Of a stretch of DNA of 64,000 bases, positions 14,512 through 24,097 are shown in pieces. Position numbers and translations under genes: made by a program. Position 1 is the first letter of the stretch; every line of letters begins with the position of its first letter. The notes under the pieces are model-generated. The model saw only the letters and a program-made list of their open reading frames with translations, was not told where the DNA came from and searched no databases. This DNA comes from Apis mellifera (Eukaryota; Arthropoda; Insecta; Hymenoptera; Apidae): assembly GCF_003254395.2 (NCBI RefSeq), contig NC_037651.1, positions 3,224,001-3,288,000 of the forward strand, in the 5' to 3' direction.

Positions 14512-15935
14512 TGTTGTTCTTCCTTCCTTTTTTTTTTCACGTTGATATCTTTTTCGAAGTATTTGCGCCCAGGAAATCGTTCCATTGAACGAATCAACCT
14601 TTTATCCATCGATATCAGAGTTTTTCAGATTCGAGATAGAGTTAGGGGAGGGGAGGGGTGGAAGAGAGTATTTCCAGAACATTTCTGTGTGTAAGAAATG
14701 TGGAAGAAAATAATGGCCTCGTACGAGGAATAACCTGTGGTAAATTGGAATCGCGCGATCGTGCCCAATTCGATGGAAGCCGATACTTTCGCATTATACG
14801 AACCTATAATTGGAGAGATTTTCCTCGAATCTATTTGTTTTCTTCTTGGATGATATTTGGATATCCGTGGAACAATGAAGAATATTTTCTTCTTCTTGGG
14901 CGTAGGAAATTTAGATCGGGTTTTATTATCTCTCGTGATAATAATATTAATCGATTGATCGATTTTTTTCTTGACAGGCGTGAAAATTGATTGATCCGAA
15001 GTTGGTCAGGAATTTGAAGAGGGGAAGGAAGAATCTACTTTACGAAAATAGAGAGATTTTCTTTTTTTTTGTGTGTGTATGCAGAGGAAGAAGATTTATA
15101 TCTTTTTTTCTAATCGATTGACAAATGTTCAAATATTAATTTTGAAAGGAAAATAGGAAAAGTTGCCGATTTATTGTTGGAATTTCTTTCCAACGAATTC
15201 CTTCAACTTGCGAAATCAGTCGAAAGCTTAATCTCGATTTATCGAACTTTACAAAAAGTAAGAAAATCCAAGATCGGAGGAGCACCACCAAGTCTTCCCT
15301 TTTACGAACTTCGAAACTTCCCTACATCCTGTTAAACTTTGCCAATTCTTATACAATCTACACTAAAATCAATCAAGGATTATAAAATATATCCTCTCGT
15401 GCATGAATTCTTATTTATTTTAACAAACTACCCTGAAATTTATCATCTCTCTTTCCATCTTTTCATATTTTGACCATACTGAAATTCAACAACGAAGGAT
15501 TACTGTAGATTTGCTGTCCAAAATTTGCGTCTCTTCTTCTTCTATTCACCTTGAACATTCTCTTCTCGTGGTTAATGCTAGAAAAAGTTTCTTCTTTCTA
15601 AAATGAAACCATATATTTTGGATACTTTTTCCAAATAAGAATCATACAAACATCCATCTATTGAATATATCTATTTCAAAATCTTTATCCAATCTTTAAT
15701 CGAGTTTCTCTCTCTATCCTCCAAAATATCGAACCTCAACTTTAACCCTCGGTTGTCACACGTATTCATCTGAACATAATTGAATCTTTGTTCAAAAAAA
15801 GAAGAATAAAATTCACTTCCTTGTTCAAACAAACCTCCTATCCAGAAAAAAAGAAACACATACACTTCTGAAAGATTGTCAATCCTCGACAACCGAGGGC
15901 GAGAGAAGAAGGGCTCGAGACAGTTGACCAGACGG

Positions 15936-15964
15936 GGGTGAGACAGTTCTGCCCTGTCTCACCC
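15936..15964 (+). repeat. Perfect 11-bp-arm GC-rich hairpin
   Basis: GGGTGAGACAG and CTGTCTCACCC are exact reverse complements around a 7-base loop TTCTGCC. It lies about 220 bases before the start codon of the CDS at 16181. If transcribed it would form a stable stem in the 5' UTR that could slow scanning ribosomes; if untranscribed it could be a dimer binding site in the promoter. Confidence 0.8.
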
Positions 15965-16128
15965 TGTCCATCATCCATCCAGGACCACGTTGGGCCCTGG
16001 TTAGCTCGGGTGAGCCGGGGCGGGGGGGATGGTGCAGACGGTGGGGCGCGGTGAAAAGTGACGATGGGCCCGCGCGGGGCTCTTTGCGAGCCAGCAAAGA
16101 CGTGGTGCGCGGCGTCGATCGTTCGTCG

Positions 16129-16164
16129 ATGCTCGACGATGCAGTGAAGATCGTGGAGAAGTGA
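16129..16164 (+). other. Upstream ORF (11 codons)
   Basis: ATG at 16129 opens an 11-codon frame ending with TGA at 16162-16164, only 16 bases before the main start at 16181. It is out of frame with the main ORF. A second, two-codon uORF (ATG CAG TGA, 16139-16147) overlaps it and is in frame with the main ORF, so its TGA also provides the in-frame stop that fixes 16181 as the first usable in-frame ATG. Both matter only if the mRNA starts upstream of 16129. Confidence 0.45.
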
Positions 16165-16180
16165 AAGGACGGGAGGTACG

Positions 16181-16426
16181 ATGCATCACTCCGGCGGAAC
16201 CGGTTACGGGACCGGTCCCCAGGAGAGGGTGCACCAGGCGCCGCAGCGAGCGGCCGGCCAACCTGACAAGTGCCCGTACGAGACCTACCAGGCCCAGATA
16301 CCCGACTGCTGTGCGGCCGCGGCCGCGGTCCAGGACCCGTACCCACGCCCGCCCAGCGGATATGATGCCAGGTGCTACGACGAGTGTCATCGCAGGACCC
16401 CCTACCAGGAGGACGCCTATCCTCAG
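16181..16426 (+). CDS. First coding exon, Cys/Tyr/Pro-rich protein of unknown family (residues 1-82)
   Basis: This encodes residues 1-82 of an unfinished protein. The ATG at 16181 is preceded by an in-frame TGA at 16145, with no ATG between. The exon ends CCTCAG before GTACGT, a near-consensus donor, and is 82 whole codons, so the intron is phase 0. The peptide starts MHHSGGTGYG, with no hydrophobic signal sequence. It carries Cys at 31, 43, 44, 65 and 69, an Ala run at 45-49 encoded by overlapping NotI-type GCGGCCGC words, and Pro/Tyr-rich stretches at 51-61 and 71-80. Third positions are strongly G/C, unlike the flanking introns. Open frames on other frames and on the minus strand through this island are explained by its scarcity of stop codons. 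If not spliced, translation ends ten codons later at 16457. I do not recognise the family; an intracellular N-terminus or a cytosolic protein fits the composition. Confidence 0.75.
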
Positions 16427-16588
16427 GTACGTAAAACGTTCGAGTCATCAGCCTTTTGATCGAGGATTGCGAGATTCTTTCGAAAGGAATCGTTCGATCA
16501 TTCCAGCTCCCTCCTCTTTGAAATTAAATTTAATTTTGGTTTTTAGAGGAGAGTGGCCCTTTCTTTAATCGGGCGGGATAGAATTGGT

Positions 16589-16600
16589 GATCGCGCGATC
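16589..16600. repeat. 12-bp perfect palindrome GATCGCGCGATC
   Basis: A perfect palindrome about 160 bases inside intron 1. Its 10-bp core ATCGCGCGAT also occurs at 14750-14759 and 27833-27842. Three copies of a CpG-rich 10-mer in an AT-rich window exceed casual expectation and may mark a binding site. Confidence 0.6.
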
Positions 16601-17083
16601 CCGATATTTACGATTATTGCGCGCTGGAAATTAAATTTCCCGCGTTGGAGGAGAGGGTTAATTAGCGGCGGGGAGAGGGGAAAGTTTAAAGCCGCTGATG
16701 ATTCAGCGGGGTTGGTGGAAACTTTGTTCGATAGTCTGACGCCAGCCAATATGAGCCATTTCGGCTTAACTAATTCCAAGACTCGCTCCCCTCTTCGCAC
16801 GGGTATACGGAGGGTTGGGGAGGGGGAGTAGTGGTTGGTGCAACGTTAAAGACTTACATCGACCTTAAACGCGGCCCTGAAACGCTTCTAATTGGGGCAT
16901 TAATTCGGAGCACCTGGGGCTAATTTCTTGGACGATTATTGTTCAGTGTCGGGTTGGCGCTCGTTGGCGATTTTATGGAATCTGGCCAGAGATTTAGACG
17001 GGATGTAAATGTTATTGCAACGACTCCTGACATCTCTTGTTAATCGAGAATAATATTTTATTCATTACTTTTTTGCTGCAAAG

Positions 17084-17105
17084 AATAATAATAATAATAA
17101 TAATG
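17084..17105. repeat. AAT trinucleotide microsatellite
   Basis: About seven uninterrupted ATA/AAT units inside intron 1, directly upstream of the degenerate motif cluster at 17150-17330. Confidence 0.8.
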
Positions 17106-17149
17106 GTTAGAGATAAATAAAAATAAGATCAAATTAAACATGTCGGGGC

Positions 17150-17330
17150 GATAGAGTAACACAGTTATTGCAAGATAAGTGATACAAGCCTGGCTTTGTC
17201 CTGCAAGTAGAATAGGGCAATTATAGGCGAGCCAGTGGAATAGGGCATGGCCTCGTATTCAGACCAGTACTGGCCAGCCAAGTGATCAAGTGGAATAGAC
17301 CAGCCATATATACCAGTCATAGTCAGACGG
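17150..17330. repeat. Cluster of degenerate AAGTGGAATA-type motifs
   Basis: Words such as AAGTAGAATAGGGCA, CAGTGGAATAGGGCA and CAAGTGGAATAGACCA repeat at irregular spacing here. They resemble words in the regions 37330-37650 and 47351-48030. Spacing is too irregular and the match too loose for a clean satellite; it may be a decayed minisatellite. Confidence 0.45.
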
Positions 17331-18587
17331 AAGAAATATGCGTATAGAATCGCGAACAGACTCGGTTAAAAAACGAGAAGCGTGTTTATCGGATAAATCG
17401 AGGCGACGAAGAAGTGGTGGGAGAAGATGAACGAAAAATTCGCGATAGTAATTCTTCTTTCAATGAAACTTCTCGTTCTCGTTTTTTGAAATTCCTAAGC
17501 CACGTATTTCACTTTGATCCTCGCTTCAGCGAGCATTACTACTCGTCGTCTACTTGGTTGCACCTAAAATTAACGATATGCGTATATTGCTTTGAGCTTG
17601 AGTAATATTAACGCGGCTGCGTTTCATGGAAACGCGTCGTTACGCCTTAAACTATTCCCACTGTTATACGTATTTTCCGGCTGTTATGCTCGTTCGCCCC
17701 TCCCCCGTCGAGCCTCCAAGTAACAGTTGTTAATGAACAGAAAGGTTTTGTGAAACTGAAATTATGATTGCCAAGAACAACGAGTTACACGCTGCACACT
17801 TTCGCTTTGTCGTCGTATTATTAAAAGAGGAAAACGAGAGAATTTGTATTTTTCTTATTTCTATTTTCTTTTTTATTTTTCTGTCTATTTTCTTTTACGC
17901 ATTCTTTGAATGATTATTGAAAATTCCGCGGTGAAAATCGATGGTGAAACGAGATGAGACAGAAATCCTTCAAACAGATAATGCAATTAAAAAGTGTTAA
18001 TAATTTTGAATTGATCAGATATTGAGGAATGAAATAAAATATGTTACAAGAAAGAATGCAAATAAAACTCTCTCTCTCTCTTTCTCTGTTTCTTTGATGA
18101 AAAAGTGATGGATTAAGATAAAAATTGGTTAAAATGAAATGAAATAATCCTCTGGTTGGTTGGTTTGAACGGATATGAGGTGATAATCGTTTCATTTTTA
18201 ATTAAAAATAAATAAAGGATAAATAAAGTAACGAGTTAAATAAGTTTATTATGATTCTTTGATGAAAAAATCTTGTAGATTTATAATTAAGATTGTGCAA
18301 GGTAAACAATTATAAATTAAATAATCCATTCAAGTGTACTCCATATGAAAGACATATATTCTAAAATATACATTAAAATTTTCATCTCACTCAAAATTAA
18401 TTTTTATAAAACATTACAAAAACTAATTATTCTAATCTTTATTAATTTTTATAACGATTAACTGTTGCTTTTTTTTGTACTAATTATACTCAATACTTTA
18501 AATAGCAAAATCTTAAATTTGGAGGAGTATATTCTTTGTCTGAAATTTATCAAGTGATAGTTGAAGTATGTATTGAAAATACAAAAG

Positions 18588-18628
18588 AAAAGGCCACTTG
18601 TAACGTTATTCATAAACGAGTGGCTTTT
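18588..18628. repeat. Imperfect 13-14-bp inverted repeat
   Basis: AAAAGGCCACTTGT and ACGAGTGGCTTTT pair with one bulge and one mismatch (G:T if transcribed on the appropriate strand) around a 14-base loop. It is too short for a typical animal pre-microRNA. It may be a remnant of a small inverted-repeat element. Confidence 0.5.
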
Positions 18629-19332
18629 AGACGTGAATTGGACATGAAATAACGAGCTACATTCCTCGAATATTTTGCACATATTTATATCACCTTATTT
18701 AGCAGATCAAAGATAAATCATTTATCAATTTATAATTGATTTACGTTACATTTTATTACGTTGATACGATCACAGAAAAGTATAAAAATTTTATTAAATA
18801 AAAAAGATTAATAACTTGTATTTTTGAATACAAGACAAAACATAATCAGACATTATCTTATTTGAATTATTTGAGTGCAATGTATTAATTTAGAGCCTCT
18901 TTGGTAAAATTTTGTTTCATTTCTAATCTTTATATCATTACTTTATATATAATAATTAATTATATCAATCTTCCATAATAAGGAAATACATTTATATAGT
19001 CTATACGTTTTTGCAGAATTCTTTCAATTAGAAAAAAAAAAACAAATATCACAAAAAATAAATGTAACCATAGAATATTATCATTGCATTATCAAAAGAG
19101 AACTTATATCATACTCAACACAATGAACAAGTATACGCGATAATATTTTATTTTATTGGAAACAGATACATTTTCTGCTAATTCTAAAATATCTAAACGA
19201 AAAGAATCACGATCCTTCCTTACCGTTTTCACTTCACGACCCAATTGTCAGTCGAAGTGCTACCGTTACATATCAGAGGAATATTCATCACTGTCAACAA
19301 TATTCATCGTGAATCGTTGTACCGATTTAGGA

Positions 19333-19359
19333 GGGGAAAAAAAAAAAAAAAAAAAAAAG
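19333..19359. repeat. A-rich homopolymer tract
   Basis: A run of A residues of about 20 bases with one G near its end, followed by more A-rich purine sequence up to about 19430. No target-site duplication or retroposed gene body is visible beside it, so it is treated as a simple repeat. Confidence 0.7.
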
Positions 19360-22300
19360 AAAACAGAAAAAGAAAAAAAGGAAAATAGAAATAAAGGGAG
19401 GGGGAAAAATATATTTCAAAAGGGAATGAAAAAAATTGTTTTTCTCCCCATACTCTTCCCATTTCACGACCTGGTTGTCAAGTGAAGTGTATCGTTACGT
19501 TCAACGGCAGAAAGATTTGTCGTTGACAATAACGAATTGCGAATATTACTGACGTCTATTCCACTGTTTCAACTTTGAGAATTCGAATTCAGTCGGGAAG
19601 CTGGTTGTTGAACAGCTGTCGAGTTCGATTCGATTTCTGTTGATTTTTCAAACTCCCCTCGAAGGGAATTTTTCAAGTATTCTTTTCGCGTTGCGCCGAT
19701 TCGAGAAGTTGAACCCAAATATTTAACGCGAGATAGTTGGAAAATGTTGAAATTGTTAATTCGAGAAATGAAATTGTTTATCACTGATAAAAATTGTAAC
19801 TTCAACATATATTTCGAATATAATTTGATATCGTGTCAAGGATAAAAATTGTACAATTATATCGCGTTTCTTTTTAATTTATACGTTTCGAGTAATTTCT
19901 TCGAAACAAATTATCCGGATGAAATCCAGATTTCCTATCGCGAAAGTATAATTGATAATCGATAATTATATCATCGATTAAAATCTCTACACAAATACGT
20001 ATAAATATAGCCTCGCGTATAATCGCGTATTAGGCGATGAATAAACATGGCCAATAAAAACTGGTATATTCCAAGTGCAAAAGTGTTGATAATACAATAA
20101 TATAACAGAATTATCGGAATTAATTGGCGGCACAAATTCGTCCCGAATTTAATCCCTTAGGAGGAAGCAAATCTCTGAAATATAGGTTTTAAAACGAGCC
20201 GTAAATTAAACAATTTTCAAACATATCTAGGAGAACCGCATTATAAATTAAAAATAAATTAAAAATTTGAGACAGATACACGTGTCAAACATTTCGATTC
20301 CTACAATTTCCTATTCCAAATATAACAACGCAAAACTATTTTCCCTCTGCAAGATGAAAAAAAAATAACAATAATCATAAACCTCGCAAAAGCTCTCATC
20401 TCCCTTAAAACTACGAAACTCTGCCAATACTCCGTACATCCTCATCCGTATCCATCCCTCCCTCCCGATCAAATTGTCACCGCATTCCCCTCATGCGTCC
20501 ACCTTGCCCAATCCAATTATTCATCGACCCGTCACCATCGAATCGAACACGTGTCATTAACGACAACCATCACGCATCTACGTACAGTAATAACACACAG
20601 GCTCGCCCATACTCCCTCCCTTCCTCCTCCCTTCCTCCACGCATCGCGATATCGAAGAGCAAACCTGCGTGTTCATCAGGTGGAAAGGCATGGGCTCTCG
20701 GGCAGAAATAGGCACGGTTGGCCGGTGGCCACCGGCCTCCAAATCTTCCCTTCCCCTTCCTCTCCCCTGTCGGCCATTACGGCCTTTCGGTTGCCGAAAA
20801 TTGATTCGACCAAGGGGAGGGGAGTGTGCACGCTTCAAGTTCGAACTTTTGTGCCTGTACGTACGTATATTTGGCCCGGTATCGATTTGGCCCAGTTTCC
20901 CGCCTTCCTCCCCCCTCCATATTTTAGAAATTCGGGCAACGTGCAACGAGTTGAGGATGGGGAGGATGGGGAAAAGGGGGAAATGCTACCCTGTTAGAAA
21001 TAAATCAACGTTTATTCTTCCCGGCAATAAGCCCGGGAATGCAGCCACCTGTCCAGCCGTGCAATTTTCAATGCGCGCGAAACGAGGAGAACATTTTTCT
21101 TTTCTCTCTTTCTTTTTTGCGTATTTTAATCAATTCGATCGAATCGAATTGTGTGCGAATTTAAAGATGAATCGTGTTAAAATTTAAATAAGTGTAATTT
21201 CGAGGATCCAGGCTTATTAATAGGTTAGAAGGAAGGAACGTTTCTCTTTAAAATGTTGTCTTTTTCAAATACATCCTCTTATAAGGGAAATGTAATCGTT
21301 TTAAAGTAAGGAAACGTAGTTAGTTTCGATGGACGAGTGAAAAGTTATTAGAGATGATCCCCTTTAACGGATGCTTTTCCGATTCATCTCGACATATTAG
21401 TTTCGACGTTGATTCTCTTCTCGCTGTTTATTCTCGTCTCGCTGACCTATCTCAAATTCCGGACAGATTCCTGGAAGAAAGAACGTAGCGCACATTTTTT
21501 CCAAGAAAAAATATATAGGTCACTGGGTTGCAAGGCCATTCATAATTTCTGTACCGTCTTAAACGTTATGGACACTTTGGATATTCCTTACATCTCTCGG
21601 TAATATTGGAATAAAACGAAAAACCACTTCGATTGTTCCCTCTATTTCTCGAATAAATTTTAAAAATCATAAGATAGAGAAAGATTTAAATTTAATTTCG
21701 TTCAATTTTTCTTCCATCATTTTAATATTTTAATCGTTTAAATAAATTTCGTGTAAATCATCATTTGAGAGATATTCCAAAAAAGGAAAGAAAAATCGGT
21801 TGCATTAAAATAGAAATGCTAATTGAAAAAATTAAAAAAGTACATCTGAAAATACATCGTGGAACAATGGATCGTAACGATTCTCGATACTTGTAACGAG
21901 TTTACGAGATTCTGCGACACAAAGAGAAAGAGAGAAGAGGGAACATCGATGACGAAAGAATCGCGAGGGATCGATAATGTTTCTCTGAAGTGTTTCATTG
22001 TCGGTCGGTGTCGAAGCGGCCGGTCATCGAACCGATTTCCCTTTTTCTCCTCCTCTCCTCTATTGCCATTCTTAAAAGCCACTCTCCGAAGAGGGAAACT
22101 GTCTACCTTCATCTCGGCAAATGACAAATCAATGCGTCGTTTACGAAGGCAAAATGGAAGTATTTACTTCGAATACGTACGAGGACAGATCTTCGATTCG
22201 ACTTTTCCTCTTGAAATATATGGTTCCTTTCGTAAAAAAAAAAAAAATGAACTCATAAAAATAGCTTAGAGAGAGATAAACAATGAACGAAGAATATCCT

Positions 22301-23295
22301 AGCCGGCAAGATAAGACGACTTTCTTTTGTCAAGAATCGTGTTCATCGTCCACTTCCCAAGAACAAAGGCCGGTGGCCAAAAGTTCCTCGTGGCGTGTTT
22401 CGCCGGATTCACGGATCGAGACCATTTTCAAATTGAAATCGATATCCGTTGTGTCTCCCCGGACGCTTTTCAACGCGAAGAATTATAGGGTAGCAGATTA
22501 CTCATACGGAATGAGGGCTGATTAGAATTCGAACGATGTAGGTCAATGGAATGTGCGCAGTTACTATCGTCTCGCTAAGACATTTCCTGGGGGTATTCTT
22601 CGTCACGGGTCGAACGTTGCTGAGTTGGTTGGTTAATCGAATTAGAAGTGGACGGTGTCGATTACATTTGTAAAATAGAATATTTTTGATGACGAAGAGA
22701 TTCTGATTCAGGGATCTAACAGATGTATCTTATTCTAAGATTGCATTAAAGCTTATCAAATTTATATATTAAAATATTGATATTATTTTGTAAAAGATTC
22801 GAATCAATTTTCTTCTCTTTTTTGATCTTTTCTGATCTTCTCTGTCCCTAGATTTGGCCCAGGATCATCAGAAACTTGGTCATGTTATTAAAAAAAATGA
22901 ATAAAGATTTTCATCGATCTTTCTCCAATCCAGACGTGAAATATCAGTGCATTTAAAAGTTCAATTCGACCAAATCTTATCTTCAGAATACTTAAAAATC
23001 ATTATACTCTATTACATATTTGTCCTTGAATATTTAAATCATTCCAAATTCCTCGTTTCGATAAAACAAACCTGTTTAATTTAATTAAAATTCTCTCGTT
23101 CGAATATCCGTCTCTCTCTCTCCGACAATTCTTAACCCCTTCGCTCGATAATACCACGGAACCACGTTAGTTAAAGCAATCCAACCAAACCTTTCGCTCC
23201 GCGCTCAAACTTCCCTCCAAACTCGCATCCCCTTCCTCAATAATTCACCGGGTGAAGGGGCACCAGCTTACAGCAAAATCTTGCTCGTGTCGCAG

Positions 23296-23604
23296 GATGT
23301 ACCTCCAAGCTTCCATCGGCCCCAGTCCAGGCTGGGATACGAGGAGCGTCCCCAATCTCGCGTGGGATACACCTCGGATTCCAGGTGCGCCAGCGGGCTC
23401 GGATACGACGACACCGGTGGCGGATACCTGGACCAGACCGACCCCAGGATGTATTGCACCAGTGGTTACTGCATGGGCGATACAATGATGGCGGCGAGCA
23501 GGGGTGTCTGCGGGGAGGAGGTCGAGTTGGACATGAGGAGGCACATCCAGGCGTGTGCCTGCACCTGCAACCACATGGGCTACGGGAACTACATGGACTA
23601 TCAG
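23296..23604 (+). CDS. Second coding exon, Cys/Tyr-rich protein of unknown family (residues 83-185)
   Basis: The exon follows TGTCGCAG and stops before GTAAAT, and its 103 whole codons join exon 1 without a frame shift. Residues 91-121 contain three degenerate units: PQSRLGYEE, PQSRVGYTS and CASGLGYDD. The DNA repeats as well, so they look like an internal duplication. A Gly-rich stretch (123-125) and an acidic EEVELDM (156-162) follow. Cys lie at 113, 136, 141, 154, 169, 171 and 173; the last three form C-x-C-x-C just before HMGYGNYMDY. No hydrophobic helix is present. GC content and third-position G/C are much higher than in the introns, and both splice sites match consensus, so I judge this a real exon although the family is not recognised. 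The C-x-C-x-C could be a metal-binding or lipid-modified cluster; that is inference. Confidence 0.8.
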
Positions 23605-23784
23605 GTAAATTGCCCTACGAATTTCCAACTCGTATCGTTTCTATGGGTTCTAATCGGTGCAATAATGACGCACGGTGGCCATTGTATGTGGATCGTTAAA
23701 TCTAGGAAGATTATTTTAAGGATTTTGTTCGCGATTGTTGTGGAATGTTGGATGAATTGGCTTTTTGTAATAATTATTAATTAA
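23605..23784 (+). other. Possible read-through 3' extension of exon 2
   Basis: If the donor at 23605 is not used, the frame stays open for 59 more codons and stops at 23782-23784. The added peptide has two strongly hydrophobic stretches, one around FLWVLIGAIM and one around IILRILFAIVVECW, long enough for membrane helices. Possible polyadenylation signals AATAAA follow at 23919-23924 and 23987-23992. Against this, base composition drops to AT-rich exactly at the donor, as expected for intron, and AT-rich DNA read by chance tends to yield Ile/Leu/Phe/Val. Confidence 0.18.
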
Positions 23785-24063
23785 CATTTAATTAATCAGA
23801 TTATGCGCAAGTATGTTATTGATAATAATTGTATTGGATCGTACAACGTTGTTCAATTCAGGTTGTATAATATTTACACGAAGAAGGAATATTTAAAAAC
23901 TCTCTTTGTACACGGTATAATAAAAGTCGTCTGGTTTCGTGGATCGTTGTGTACATTTGTACGTATATATATATATATAAAGGAAAAATAAAATTTATTG
24001 TAGCCACTGTTGGGTGCGAGATCACCGCCAACTATTGTACAATAATTTCGACGCGTGACGAAC

Positions 24064-24097
24064 ACGTTCAAACATTTCGGCGTGTTCAAACATTTCG
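24064..24097. repeat. 17-bp tandem duplication
   Basis: The word CGTTCAAACATTTCG is followed directly by a near-identical CGTGTTCAAACATTTCG. It is a small local duplication in the 5' part of intron 2. Confidence 0.7.

Larger units (their letters stand above)
1..15889. other. AT-rich 5' flanking / intergenic DNA
   Basis: No convincing exon is visible on either strand. Open frames here are short, biased toward Lys/Asn/Ile/Phe or toward low-complexity Ser/Leu/Phe runs from CT tracts, and lack paired splice sites. The stretch holds A/T homopolymers, short GAAA and CA tracts, and modest GC-rich patches near 1800-2080, 7700-7980, 10540-10640 and 13730-13900. It could be intergenic DNA upstream of the gene beginning near 16 kb, or could contain non-coding 5' UTR exons that cannot be seen from sequence alone. 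Confidence 0.55.
15890..16180 (+). promoter_or_regulatory. Putative promoter / 5' UTR of the two-exon gene
   Basis: The composition changes abruptly from AT-rich to strongly GC- and CpG-rich at about 15890 and stays so through the first coding exon. I see no convincing TATA box just upstream, so a CpG-rich TATA-less promoter is the simplest reading. The segment contains a perfect hairpin (15936-15964) and two short upstream ORFs. The transcription start cannot be placed from sequence. An acceptor within this segment, making it partly intronic, is not excluded. Confidence 0.4.
16427..23295 (+). other. Intron 1 (phase 0, about 6.9 kb)
   Basis: The intron begins GTACGT and ends TGTCGCAG. It is AT-rich with GC-rich patches at 16550-17000, 17600-17720 and 20700-20990. 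It contains an AAT microsatellite (17084-17105), a cluster of degenerate AAGTGGAATA motifs (17150-17330), a short inverted repeat (18588-18628), an A-tract (about 19333-19359) and an 80-codon ATG frame at 22283-22525 with no splice support. No secure alternative exon is seen. Confidence 0.65.

Noticed and set aside
15879..16448. 189- and 129-codon minus-strand frames over exon 1
   Set aside because: Shadow of the GC-rich + strand exon, where stop codons are rare; the + frame has the splice donor and a phase that joins exon 2.
16161..16568. 135-codon + frame overlapping exon 1
   Set aside because: Begins at GTG, runs through the donor into the intron, and yields Arg/Pro-rich sequence; it is out of frame with the spliced product.
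20493..21187. Overlapping + and - frames of 120-172 codons in a GC-rich patch of intron 1
   Set aside because: Three frames and the opposite strand are open at once, with Pro/Ser/Leu low-complexity from CCCTTCCTC tracts; no consensus splice pair.
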